From NCBI GenBank assembly GCA_949744905.1, contig CATKCE010000047.1:1-39523 (forward strand): a stretch of 39,523 nt of DNA, written 5' to 3'. Under the pieces are notes generated by a model. The model was not told where the DNA came from and searched no databases. It was given only the letters and a program-made list of their open reading frames with translations. The position numbers and the translations under genes are program-made. Below are positions 1 to 6,702 of this stretch, piece by piece; the first letter of the stretch is position 1; each line of letters starts with the position of its first letter. Source of the DNA: an uncultured bacterium. Its GTDB lineage: Bacteria; Bacillota; Clostridia; Christensenellales; Pumilibacteraceae.

Positions 1-1
1 G

Positions 2-43
2 CGATTGCTTGAACAATATCCTACACTATACATAGAAAGTTAA
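2..43 (+). CDS. C-terminal tail of an upstream gene (partial)
   Basis: The reading frame from base 2 to the TAA at 41-43 encodes RLLEQYPTLYIES, which looks like an ordinary protein end. It is followed about 65 bases later by a good intrinsic terminator. Only 13 residues are visible, so the product cannot be named. The frame choice rests on plausibility and on the terminator downstream. Confidence 0.35.
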   Translation, partial: RLLEQYPTLYIES

Positions 44-56
44 ATTTCAATTTAAC
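39..56. repeat. 18-bp near-perfect palindrome
   Basis: Arms of 8 bp (39-46 and 49-56, GTTAAATT and AATTTAAC) are separated by two bases. The left arm contains the stop codon of the upstream partial gene. It could be an operator or simply an AT-rich inverted repeat. Nothing in the sequence decides its role. Confidence 0.45.
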
Positions 57-106
57 GTACAGTAAATATTCGTTTTAGGTTATTACTGCTCCGCCAAAAG
101 AGGATT

Positions 107-145
107 GTACGAACACAAGTTAAAATGCGTTCGTACTTTTTCTTT
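107..145 (+). terminator. Intrinsic terminator of the upstream gene
   Basis: A perfect 8-bp stem (GTACGAAC at 107-114 with GTTCGTAC at 129-136) encloses a 14-base loop and is followed at once by TTTTTCTTT (137-145). This is a textbook rho-independent terminator on the plus strand. Confidence 0.75.
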
Positions 146-354
146 ATATGAGTGTTTTGTCGTGCGAATACCTATTACGGACATATTGCCTAAACCGCCA
201 ATTCTTACGGTGTGGCAAACGCAAAAGCCTGATGAGCAAGGCAATTTTACCAAATAGCGCAAAAGGCACTTCGGGAAATATCTTGGAGTGCCTATACAAT
301 ATAAACACTATGTTTAATAGGATTATTTATTATGAGTTGAGTGTACTGTTCAAC

Positions 355-383
355 TTGCAAAATTATTATATTTATGATATAAT
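355..383 (+). promoter_or_regulatory. Candidate sigma-A promoter
   Basis: TTGCAA (355-360), 17 bp, TATAAT (378-383). The spacing is ideal. It could drive the 627 gene with a leader of over 200 bases. A second TATAAT lies at 390-395. Confidence 0.45.
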
Positions 384-584
384 TACCGATATAATCTCGA
401 TAAATGATGGTGATTACGGGATCCTGTGTGCGACAATCTTTTTGGGCGGATACGTTTCAAACGAAACGATTTCAAATTATTTTCATGTTTTAGGTCGGGA
501 CATGTTCTATTGTGCTCTTTTATACCGAAAAGAAAGTAATTTGTATTACTTAAATAACGGCGCTTGCGTGTTTTATAGGCTTAC

Positions 585-613
585 TTGCTTTCGGATAAAG
601 CATAAACGATAAT
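585..613 (+). promoter_or_regulatory. Candidate promoter of the EFR1-type gene
   Basis: TTGCTT (585-590), 17 bp, GATAAT (608-613). The -10 box overlaps the upstream alternative ATG at 612, so if this promoter is used translation must begin at the ATG at 627, only 13 bases beyond the -10 box. Confidence 0.5.
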
Positions 614-626
614 GAAGGTAGAGAAT

Positions 627-1382
627 ATGAGCATTGACAACGCAGGTATATTGTATTTCAGTTCCACCGGAAACAGCTTGTACATAGCAAAGAAAGTTCG
701 TGAGAGTCTGGGAGGAAAAATATCGTATATCCCCGAATATAAAAACGACGGCAGCGAATTCGATTATATAGTAATAGTGACTCCAGTATTCTCGTTCGGC
801 ATGCCTGTGCCCGTGCTCGATATTATGACGCGCTTAAACGGAGATACGCCTATGATCGTCATACAAAACTACGGCGGCATGACGGGCGGGGCGGACAGGC
901 TTTTTTACGAATACGCTTTGCGCCGCGGACTCAACGTCGTCGGTATTTACACGTTGAAAATGCCGGAGAATTTCACGCTTTTTATGTCGCCTCCGACTTT
1001 TTACAAAAACATGATATTAAAAAGCGCCGACAAGCGTATAGGGGCGGTAATCGACGCGATAATCGACAAGAGATATCGTATACCCGGGAAAAAGCGCACC
1101 CATGAAAAAATCTATCTTAAAAACAAAAACAACTGGCACAAGATAGGCGAGCGGTTTTCCGCAAACAAAAAATGCGTCAAGTGCGGAAAATGCGTGGAAC
1201 TTTGTCCCGCGGGAAATATTTCTTTGGCGGACGGTAAGATATCTTTCGGCAAAAAGTGTATTGCCTGTCTGGGGTGTTTTCACAGATGTCCGCGACAGGC
1301 TATAATCTATAAGAACAAAGACAACAAAAAGCGGTATGTGAATCCGAATATAGACGCATCCGAAATAGGTAAAGATTTGTAA
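627..1382 (+). CDS. EFR1-type flavodoxin-ferredoxin fusion protein
   Basis: About 251 residues. The N-terminal half is flavodoxin-like: a beta strand followed by the phosphate-loop sequence SSTGNSLYIAKK. The C-terminal part is a 2[4Fe-4S] ferredoxin with Cys183, 186, 189, 193 (CxxCxxCxxxCP) and Cys211, 214, 217, 221. Such proteins shuttle electrons between FMN and two iron-sulfur clusters in anaerobes; the physiological partner is unknown. The start is set at 627 rather than the in-frame ATG at 612, because AAGG lies 8 bases before 627 and a candidate -10 box covers 612. The GrpB-family gene follows 17 bases downstream, probably in one operon. Confidence 0.85.
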   Translation: MSIDNAGILYFSSTGNSLYIAKKVRESLGGKISYIPEYKNDGSEFDYIVIVTPVFSFGMPVPVLDIMTRLNGDTPMIVIQNYGGMTGGADRLFYEYALRRGLNVVGIYTLKMPENFTLFMSPPTFYKNMILKSADKRIGAVIDAIIDKRYRIPGKKRTHEKIYLKNKNNWHKIGERFSANKKCVKCGKCVELCPAGNISLADGKISFGKKCIACLGCFHRCPRQAIIYKNKDNKKRYVNPNIDASEIGKDL

Positions 1383-1399
1383 AAAGAAGGAGCAAGGGT

Positions 1400-1945
1400 A
1401 TGAAAAAGAAATTGTCGGAAATGACGCTTGAAGAACTGTGGCGGCTTTTTCCGATATTTTTGACCGAACACGATCCCGATTGGAAAATATGGTATAGCGA
1501 TGAAGTAGACGTTTTGAAAAAAGCGTTGCCAAAGGTCGCATTTTACCACATAGGCAGCACGGCGGTAACAGGCATTGCGGCAAAGCCGATAGTCGATATC
1601 CTTGCGGTAGTCGATGACGGCGAGCTGTCCTCGGCCTCGGACATACTGCAAAAGATAGGATATATCGTCATGTCGTCGTCGAGCGACCGTATTTCGCTGA
1701 ATAAAGGTTATACGGAAGACGGCTATGCGGAAAGAGTGTTCCATTTGCATTTAAGACGCGGTAACGACGTTGACGAAATATATTTCAGAGATTACTTAAA
1801 CGCCTGTCCGGATATAGCTTCTCTGTACGAAAGTTTAAAACTCGGTCTCGCCCAAAAATATAAATACGACCGCGACGCTTATACCGACGCCAAGACGGAA
1901 TTTATTAAGAAATACACCGCTAAAGCCAAAAAAGAGTTGCAATAA
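1400..1945 (+). CDS. GrpB-family (UPF0157) nucleotidyltransferase-fold protein
   Basis: 181 residues. The family hallmark HIGSTAVTGIAAKPIVDI is at residues 50-67, matching the conserved HIGSTSVxGLxAKPIIDI of GrpB/UPF0157 proteins, which adopt a nucleotidyltransferase fold. Members occur alone or fused to dephospho-CoA kinase; their substrate is not established. A strong AAGGAG-type ribosome site precedes the ATG. It follows the EFR1-type gene closely and ends against a hairpin shared with the convergent yjbR-type gene. Confidence 0.85.
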   Translation: MKKKLSEMTLEELWRLFPIFLTEHDPDWKIWYSDEVDVLKKALPKVAFYHIGSTAVTGIAAKPIVDILAVVDDGELSSASDILQKIGYIVMSSSSDRISLNKGYTEDGYAERVFHLHLRRGNDVDEIYFRDYLNACPDIASLYESLKLGLAQKYKYDRDAYTDAKTEFIKKYTAKAKKELQ

Positions 1946-1957
1946 AGACTGAATTAT

Positions 1958-1993
1958 AAAAGTTTCGTTTTACGTCGCGTAAACGGACTTTTT
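1958..1993. terminator. Bidirectional terminator between convergent genes
   Basis: An imperfect hairpin pairs AAAAGT...CGTTT(T)ACG with CGTAAACG...ACTTTTT. It has A-runs on one side and T-runs on the other, so it can act in both directions. It lies between the convergent GrpB-family and MmcQ/YjbR genes. Confidence 0.5.
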
Positions 1994-2670
1994 CATTTTA
2001 CCGCAAGAACATAACTGTCGTCTATACGGCGGAACAATTCTTCTTCCGGCAATGAACAGTCGTTCATAAGCACCGTTATCCAGCTTTTTTTGTTCATGTG
2101 GTATGCGGAGAAATAATTTTTATTGTCGATCGTGTCCGCCGTTTTAGAGGGGGATATGCGTACGTCAAGTATCTCGGCGACGTCGTCGCTGTCTATACCC
2201 AGTTTGCGTTTCGACACTTTTATCATGACGCCGTACCATTTGCCGGTGTCTTTACGCCGCCATACGGCGTTGTCGTCGAATTTTTCCCATAAAAATTCCA
2301 GCCCGTCGCCGTACTTGTCGCTTATGTAATCCATGACTTTTTTAGACGCGGCGCTTTTGAAAATTTCTTTTACCGAGCATTTTTCGGCTATGTCGCATAG
2401 GACGCTTTCGCAGTCCGAGCGGACGCCGCCTACAAAACTTCCGACGGCGTCGTCCAAAAGATGCAGGACGTATATTTCGTTTGTAACGGCGTCGTAAACC
2501 TCGGAAGTCACGTCGCCGCGCTCTTGCGCCGTCACTGTAAGCCGCATTTCTCCGTCGCAAATGTCGGTCGTATAAACGTAAGCTCCGTCTTTGCGCTCAA
2601 AGCCGTACCGTATTAGTTTTTCCGGTACGACCGTCTTATTGTAAAATATCTTTTTGCTTATATTATCCAT
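1993..2670 (-). CDS. MmcQ/YjbR family protein
   Basis: 225 residues from the ATG at 2670. The C-terminal half carries the MmcQ/YjbR fold signatures: LEFLWEKFDDNAVWRRKDTG, KWYGVMIKVSKRKLG, then NKKSWITVLMNDCSLPEEEL and a closing RIDDSYVLAVK. The N-terminal ~110 residues are the extra module seen in many clostridial members. The family has a CyaY-like fold and is suggested to bind DNA; its role is unsettled. The longer start at 2745 is excluded because that codon is part of the -35 box of a good promoter. GGAG just before 2670 acts as ribosome site and lies inside a short upstream ORF. Confidence 0.85.
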   Translation of the reverse strand: MDNISKKIFYNKTVVPEKLIRYGFERKDGAYVYTTDICDGEMRLTVTAQERGDVTSEVYDAVTNEIYVLHLLDDAVGSFVGGVRSDCESVLCDIAEKCSVKEIFKSAASKKVMDYISDKYGDGLEFLWEKFDDNAVWRRKDTGKWYGVMIKVSKRKLGIDSDDVAEILDVRISPSKTADTIDNKNYFSAYHMNKKSWITVLMNDCSLPEEELFRRIDDSYVLAVK

Positions 2671-2707
2671 AACGCTCCGGTACAGCCGCAAACGATGCGG
2701 GAAACAT
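2663..2707 (-). CDS. Short upstream ORF overlapping the yjbR-type start
   Basis: Fourteen codons, MFPASFAAVPERYG, start 9 bases after the TACAAT -10 box, so the leader before it would be only a few bases. Its stop codon (2663-2665) lies just inside the yjbR-type gene, whose ATG is at 2670-2668. The GGAG site of yjbR lies within its codons. Translation here could couple to yjbR. This is inferred from sequence geometry alone. Confidence 0.35.
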   Translation of the reverse strand: MFPASFAAVPERYG

Positions 2708-2716
2708 TTGTATTTT

Positions 2717-2745
2717 ATTGTATCATTTACTTCGGGAAAAATCAA
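2717..2745 (-). promoter_or_regulatory. Promoter of the yjbR-type gene
   Basis: On the minus strand: TTGATT (2745-2740), 17 bp, TACAAT (2722-2717). Its position shows the yjbR-type gene need not be cotranscribed with the sigma factor gene upstream. Confidence 0.65.
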
Positions 2746-2785
2746 CGTGTGGCGGGACTTATATGCTTTTTTCGTATCGAGTGCG

Positions 2786-3319
2786 TCAATCGTACAGTTT
2801 TTTGAAATTTACTTTCGCATTTTTTATCAGAGTTTCGGTCTGCGATTTCGAGGTCGACATTATCCGCGATATTTGTTTCAGCGTAAGCCCCTGATAGCTT
2901 AGCGAAAACGCTTCGTATTGCCTCGGGTCGAGTTTGTGCAACTGTGCCAGACAGTTGTATATATGTATCGTCTCGCAGATGTCGGTAGTGTCGGTGCGCC
3001 GTCCGTCTATTATACTTATTACGGCGTCGTTATCCAGCGTCATGTCCTGCTTTCTTTTTCGTATAATGTCAAAAGTCTTGCGTCTGATAACGGTTACGAG
3101 CCAACCGTTGAGCGCGTTGTCTTCGCGTATCTGTTCGTATTTTGTGGCCAGTTCGGTAAACGTTTCTATGACTGCGTCTTCGGCAAGCGCCGCGTCTCTC
3201 AAAATGCCTATTGCGATGCCGTAAAGTTTATTCGCTTTTCGTTTTGTCAGTATGTCTAATGCCGCTTGGTTGCCTTTCCGTATTTTCCGCAAAAGATCGG
3301 CGTCGCTTTGTTTTTTCAT
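2786..3319 (-). CDS. ECF-type RNA polymerase sigma factor
   Basis: 177 residues. Region sigma-2 is at about residues 8-80 (DADLLRKIRKGNQAALDIL, then LAEDAVIETFTELA and WLVTVIRRKTFDIIRKRKQD). Region sigma-4 is at about 118-170, with the helix-turn-helix LTLKQISRIMSTSKSQTETL. It directs core RNA polymerase to alternative promoters. No anti-sigma gene is adjacent: upstream lies a divergent AraC gene, downstream an MmcQ/YjbR gene with its own promoter. The signal it responds to is therefore unknown. The ATG lies only 7 bases after a TATAAT box and no ribosome site precedes it, so the mRNA is predicted to be leaderless. Confidence 0.88.
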   Translation of the reverse strand: MKKQSDADLLRKIRKGNQAALDILTKRKANKLYGIAIGILRDAALAEDAVIETFTELATKYEQIREDNALNGWLVTVIRRKTFDIIRKRKQDMTLDNDAVISIIDGRRTDTTDICETIHIYNCLAQLHKLDPRQYEAFSLSYQGLTLKQISRIMSTSKSQTETLIKNAKVNFKKLYD

Positions 3320-3326
3320 AATTTAC

Positions 3327-3355
3327 ATTATATCACAAATTTCGCGTTTTTTTAA
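3327..3355 (-). promoter_or_regulatory. Promoter of the ECF sigma gene, leaderless geometry
   Basis: On the minus strand: TTAAAA (3355-3350), 17 bp, TATAAT (3332-3327), 7 bases, ATG (3319). The -35 box is only a partial match. Confidence 0.55.
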
Positions 3356-3414
3356 TTCCGTACATAAATTATTTACGCTCTTATAAATAAAATTTGCGCA
3401 GCGATAAAAAACCA

Positions 3415-3443
3415 TTGTTTTTGCGCGTCGTCAATGATATAAT
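3415..3443 (+). promoter_or_regulatory. Promoter of the AraC-type gene, leaderless geometry
   Basis: TTGTTT (3415-3420), 17 bp, TATAAT (3438-3443), 6 bases, ATG (3450). There is no room for a Shine-Dalgarno sequence. Confidence 0.65.
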
Positions 3444-3449
3444 ATCTTT

Positions 3450-4211
3450 ATGATGATCGTAGGGAACACGGCCGGGGGTAAAAACATATCGTTCGGCGAC
3501 GGATTGCGGCTCGGCGGAGCGGGCAGGATAGTATGCGCGGACGCGACGGGATTTTTTACCGCCGAAGCGAACAGGCTGCTAATAGGAGAGGGCGCCGCGG
3601 TTTCGGTCGCGGGCGACGATTTTGTACTCGACCGCGGACAGGCCGTATTGATACCGGCGAACACGTTTTATACTGTCGCAACGAGCGCGGCGGGCGCGGT
3701 ATTTGCCGACGTCGCGGCAGCGGGGCGGCTTGCCCGTTTGCCGTATAAACGCGTATACGGAGAGGGTTGCGCGCGGATAGAGGCGCTTGTGGACGCTTTG
3801 GCGACGCGAGACGGCGCGCTTATCCTGGCGTCGGAAGTGTTTTCTTTGATAGCCGAACACATTGCGCCCGAGGATTCTCCGCATACTGTGGATGAGATAA
3901 AAGATTTTATAGACACGTATTTTTATCTGCCATTGACGATCGACGGATTGAGTAAGGCGGCGGGATATTCGCGCGGATATCTTACGGCAAAATTCACGAA
4001 CGAAACGGGAGTTTCGCCGTACCGTTACGTTACCGAGACGCGACTGAAAGCGGCGGCGAAACTTTTGCGTGAAAGCGACGCGTCGGTAAGTGCCGTCGCT
4101 TCCGTGTGCGGATACGCGAGTATAGAACGTTTCAGCGATATGTTCCGCAGATTCACGGGCAAGTCTCCGGCAAAGTATCGCGCCGGATATATCGCGGAAA
4201 GATCCGAGTAA
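3450..4211 (+). CDS. AraC/XylS-family transcriptional regulator
   Basis: 253 residues. The C-terminal ~100 residues form the paired helix-turn-helix of AraC proteins: LTIDGLSKAAGYSRGYLTAK is the first motif, ASVCGYASIERFSDMFRRFT the second, then GKSPAKYR. The N-terminal ~130 residues look like a cupin-type sensing domain (short strands, AVLIPANTFYTV), typical of sugar or metabolite responsive members. The ligand cannot be told. It is divergent from the ECF sigma gene with about 130 bases between the starts, so it may act on that shared region. The predicted mRNA is leaderless. Next downstream is mscL with its own promoter. Confidence 0.88.
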   Translation: MMIVGNTAGGKNISFGDGLRLGGAGRIVCADATGFFTAEANRLLIGEGAAVSVAGDDFVLDRGQAVLIPANTFYTVATSAAGAVFADVAAAGRLARLPYKRVYGEGCARIEALVDALATRDGALILASEVFSLIAEHIAPEDSPHTVDEIKDFIDTYFYLPLTIDGLSKAAGYSRGYLTAKFTNETGVSPYRYVTETRLKAAAKLLRESDASVSAVASVCGYASIERFSDMFRRFTGKSPAKYRAGYIAERSE

Positions 4212-4231
4212 AAAATGGTCGACGCTTATTC

Positions 4232-4260
4232 TTGCCAAACGCGAAAAATCATGGTATAAT
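4232..4260 (+). promoter_or_regulatory. Promoter of mscL and its upstream ORF
   Basis: TTGCCA (4232-4237), 17 bp, TATAAT (4255-4260). An ATG follows after 7 bases (4268), opening a 17-codon ORF; mscL starts at 4323. Confidence 0.7.
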
Positions 4261-4267
4261 AAACGGT

Positions 4268-4321
4268 ATGATGCCGCGGTATACGCGTCGTCGTCGTTCT
4301 TATTTACAAGGAGAAGAATAA
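4268..4321 (+). CDS. Predicted leaderless leader peptide upstream of mscL
   Basis: Seventeen codons, MMPRYTRRRRSYLQGEE, begin 7 bases after a TATAAT box and end with a TAA one base before the mscL ATG (ATAAGATG). Four consecutive CGT arginine codons lie mid-way. Its last codons contain AAGGAGAAG, the mscL ribosome site, so ribosomes translating the leader would cover and then reinitiate at mscL. This suggests translational coupling. No protein homology is expected at this size. Confidence 0.45.
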   Translation: MMPRYTRRRRSYLQGEE

Positions 4322-4322
4322 G

Positions 4323-4931
4323 ATGAAAAAGTTTTTTAAGGAATTCAGGGAGTTTATAACGCGCGGCAACGTTCTCGATATGGCCGTAGGCATAATTATA
4401 GGCGGCGCGTTCACCGCGATAATAACCGCACTTGTAAACAACATACTTACGCCTTTGCTCGCCATGATACCTGGTACCGACGGTACCGGCGCGTTGCAGA
4501 TCGTGTTGCGGGCGGCGTACGACGATGCGGGCGCGCTCGATCCGACAAAATCCGTTATTATGGATTTCGGCGCGGTGATATCGGCTGTGATAACTTTCCT
4601 GCTTACCGCTCTTGTGTTGTTTATAGTTGTAAAAACCATAAATTCGATTCGTAACGGAAGTAAAAAGCTAAGGTCGGAATATAAAGTTTTGACAAAGGGC
4701 GAATACAAGCAGATGCGCAGGGAACTCAAAGCGCAGGGGCTTAACAACGCCGAGATAAACGAAAAAATACTGTTAAGAGAGCAGGAAATAAAGGCTGCGG
4801 AAAAAGCCGAAAAAGAACAAAAAGAAGCTGCGGAAAAAGCGGCGCAGCTTGCCGATGCGCCGGAAACGGTTCTGCGTGAAATACGCGATCTTCTGGCAAA
4901 ATATGTTGACGGGAAATCGTCGGACAGATAA
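4323..4931 (+). CDS. mscL: Large-conductance mechanosensitive channel MscL, extended form
   Basis: 202 residues, against about 130-150 for most family members. The N-terminal amphipathic helix and first membrane helix are clear: FFKEFREFITRGNVLDMAVG, then GIIIGGAFTAIITALVNNIL. The second membrane helix is at about residues 82-105. The channel opens under membrane tension to release solutes on osmotic downshock. The final ETVLREIRDLLAKY is the usual C-terminal bundle helix. Between it and the second membrane helix is an extra ~50-residue highly charged, coiled-coil-like stretch (Lys/Glu/Ala rich, about 120-175). An upstream leader ORF ends one base before the start. Confidence 0.92.
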   Translation: MKKFFKEFREFITRGNVLDMAVGIIIGGAFTAIITALVNNILTPLLAMIPGTDGTGALQIVLRAAYDDAGALDPTKSVIMDFGAVISAVITFLLTALVLFIVVKTINSIRNGSKKLRSEYKVLTKGEYKQMRRELKAQGLNNAEINEKILLREQEIKAAEKAEKEQKEAAEKAAQLADAPETVLREIRDLLAKYVDGKSSDR

Positions 4932-4953
4932 CTGCGGAGCGGAATGATATTTT

Positions 4954-5973
4954 ATGAAAGCATGGAGATTACACGACAAAGAAAAACTGACGCTGGACGA
5001 ACTGCCCAGCCAGAGTGTGGGCGAAGGGTGCGTTAAAATAAAAACTTTGGCGTGCGGTATCAGTCTTACCGACGTACTTATGTACGAAGGAAAGTTGGCT
5101 CCGGGTTCGTTGCCTGTGATAATAGGAAGGCAGTGCGTTGGCATGGTTACCGAAACGGGCGAAAACGTTACCGGACTCGTGCGCGGCGACCGTGTTGCCG
5201 CCGACCCGTTCGTAAGCTGCAAAACGTGCGCGCCGTGTAAAAACGGACGCGCCGACGAGTGCGAAAAAATGCTGTGCTGCGGGTTGAACGACAACGGATT
5301 CATGAGCGATTTCACCGTTGCGCCGGCGGGCGTGTTTTACAAATTGCCCGACCGCATAAGCGACACGGACGGAGTGTTTTTGGAGCACATTGCTTTGTCT
5401 ATCAACGCGGTGGGCAAGTTGGGGCTCGACAAGGGCGAACACATAGTTATAGTCGGCGCGAACGCGCTCGGAATAATACTCGCTCAGGTGGCTCTTTACT
5501 ATCAGGCGGTGCCGATACTTGTGGATACCGCGGCTGATAATTTAGCGTTGGCGGAAAGCCTCGGGGTGTATTACACGGTAAACAGCGTGGACGCGGACTC
5601 CATGATAAAAATATTTTCGCTGACCGGCGGCAGGATGTCCGAGACGGTGGCTTTCGTATCTACTTCGCACATGTCTTTCGGAAGATGCCTCGATTATGCG
5701 GCCGTGGGCGGCAGGGTAGCCGTGGTGGGCAGGTCGCAGATAAGCGACGAAATGGCCGGCAGCTTTAACACGGTGCTGGATAAACAGTTGAAAGTGGCGG
5801 GGGTGAATAACGGCGCGAAGCTGTTTCCCGCGGCTATAAATCTTTTGGCTAACCGTACTGTGGACGTAAGCAAACTTATAAGTTGCGAAGTCAAATTCGG
5901 CGACGTGGAAAATTCGGTGCGCGAGCATGCCGAAAATATCGGAAGATTCGTCAAAGCGGTGGTAAGACCGTAA
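4954..5973 (+). CDS. Medium-chain dehydrogenase/reductase lacking the catalytic zinc site
   Basis: 339 residues with the MDR layout: N-terminal GroES-like domain, then a Rossmann domain (VIVGANALGIILAQVAL near 165-181) for NAD(P). The structural zinc cysteines are intact (Cys89, 92, 95, 103). The catalytic zinc ligands are not: the GICxTD motif reads GISLTD (Ser37 for Cys), and the GHE motif reads GRQ (Arg59 for His). It therefore probably does not work as a classical zinc alcohol or sorbitol dehydrogenase; a zinc-independent reductase role or a non-catalytic role is possible. It follows mscL by 22 bases and its stop overlaps the next start (TAATG). Confidence 0.8.
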   Translation: MKAWRLHDKEKLTLDELPSQSVGEGCVKIKTLACGISLTDVLMYEGKLAPGSLPVIIGRQCVGMVTETGENVTGLVRGDRVAADPFVSCKTCAPCKNGRADECEKMLCCGLNDNGFMSDFTVAPAGVFYKLPDRISDTDGVFLEHIALSINAVGKLGLDKGEHIVIVGANALGIILAQVALYYQAVPILVDTAADNLALAESLGVYYTVNSVDADSMIKIFSLTGGRMSETVAFVSTSHMSFGRCLDYAAVGGRVAVVGRSQISDEMAGSFNTVLDKQLKVAGVNNGAKLFPAAINLLANRTVDVSKLISCEVKFGDVENSVREHAENIGRFVKAVVRP

Positions 5974-6281
5974 TGAAAACTTCGATACCGCGAAAAAAAC
6001 TCAAATTACAGATAATAAAAAAAGAGGACAGGGCGTTCGACTGTTTTGCCACGATAAAAAAAGACGCGTACTGTATGCCCAGCAAATTTTACGCGACTAC
6101 GGTATATTATCCCGCGACGCCCGACGAGACGCAGACGTTTTTGACTACGATAGACGCCGAAGCGTACGACGGTACCGAAAAGAAACAGGATATATATCTT
6201 ACGGACGAATTCGATACCGCGCGCGAGGCTCTTAAATGGATAAAAGGGATATACGCCGATTTCCTTAAAATAGTTTTGTAA
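5973..6281 (+). CDS. Small protein of unknown function
   Basis: 102 residues, starting in the overlap with the preceding stop codon (TAATG), so it is translationally coupled to the MDR gene. No membrane segment or known motif. It has a basic N-terminus (KTSIPRKKLKLQIIKKEDR), a central strand-rich part, and a C-terminal helix (TAREALKWIKGIYADFLKIV). I do not recognise the family. The coupling suggests it is made together with the dehydrogenase. Confidence 0.7.
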   Translation: MKTSIPRKKLKLQIIKKEDRAFDCFATIKKDAYCMPSKFYATTVYYPATPDETQTFLTTIDAEAYDGTEKKQDIYLTDEFDTAREALKWIKGIYADFLKIVL

Positions 6282-6296
6282 AGACCCGCAAAAAGG

Positions 6297-6325
6297 TTGC
6301 GGAAACCGTCAAACCGTGATATAAT
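6297..6325 (+). promoter_or_regulatory. Promoter of rpsF-ssb-rpsR
   Basis: TTGCGG (6297-6302), 17 bp, TATAAT (6320-6325). Expected initiation near 6332 would begin the transcript at the first stem of the S6:S18-type leader. The -35 box is one arm of a small inverted repeat (CCGCAA 6286-6291, TTGCGG 6297-6302). Confidence 0.7.
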
Positions 6326-6330
6326 GATTA

Positions 6331-6400
6331 GGCTTGGGCTATTGTCCGAGCCTTTCCTTACTCCCGCTTGGCGGGGGTCAGAGACCGAAAGGAGGTGCGA
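6331..6400 (+). promoter_or_regulatory. Ribosomal protein S6:S18 autoregulatory mRNA leader
   Basis: Two hairpins fill the leader. The first pairs GGCTTGG with CCGAGCC. The second has an outer stem CCTTTC / GAAAGG and an inner stem CCCGC / GCGGG, with an unpaired ACCG directly before GAAAGG. An unpaired CCG next to a stem near the rpsF ribosome site is the recognised signature of the S6:S18 leader, where the S6-S18 complex binds and represses its own operon. Here the outer stem overlaps the AAAGGAGG ribosome site. Assignment is by structure and position. Confidence 0.65.
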
Positions 6401-6405
6401 AATTT

Positions 6406-6687
6406 ATGAACAAGTACGAAGTCTTGTACATTCTCGCGGCAAATCTCGACGAGGCGGTAAAGGAAGCGCAGGTAGAAAAATACAGCGCGCTGGTAACTGC
6501 CGACGGCGGAGAAGTGGAGAACGTCAACAAGTGGGGAAACAAGCGTTTCGCCTACGAGATCGACGGCAAGAACGACGGATACTACGTGCTCATGAACTTC
6601 ACGGCGAAACCCACTCTGCCTCAAGAGATGGAACGTCAGATGAAGATCAGCGACGAAGTTATACGCTACATGATAGTACGCAAATAA
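6406..6687 (+). CDS. rpsF: 30S ribosomal protein S6
   Basis: 93 residues. Typical S6 start (MNKYEVLYILAANLDEA) and core (WGNKRFAYEIDGKNDGYYVLMNF), ending DEVIRYMIVRK. S6 pairs with S18 on the small-subunit platform. The ATG at 6406 has AAAGGAGG in front of it; longer in-frame starts run back through the structured leader and are rejected. First gene of rpsF-ssb-rpsR, the canonical bacterial order. Confidence 0.97.
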   Translation: MNKYEVLYILAANLDEAVKEAQVEKYSALVTADGGEVENVNKWGNKRFAYEIDGKNDGYYVLMNFTAKPTLPQEMERQMKISDEVIRYMIVRK

Positions 6688-6702
6688 GGAGTACTTAAGA
6701 AG

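Larger units (their letters stand above)
44..626. other. AT-rich region without a convincing gene; possible decayed coding sequence
   Basis: This stretch is clearly richer in A+T than the rest of the window. One open frame (148-612, 154 codons) starts with ATG but gives an atypical Tyr/Ile/Asn/Cys-rich protein with no motif I recognise and no ribosome binding site. A different frame (about 159-317) reads like ordinary protein, for example ILTVWQTQKPDEQGNFTK. It is then cut by a TAG at 255-257 and resumes as HFGKYLGVPIQYKHYV before a TAA at 315-317. That pattern suggests a degraded gene remnant, but I cannot name the family. The 3' part holds two promoter candidates, listed separately. Confidence 0.4.

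Noticed and set aside
148..612. 154-codon open frame starting with ATG on the plus strand
   Set aside because: Unusual composition, no ribosome site, no motif, and a different frame in the same place looks more protein-like; probably not a gene.
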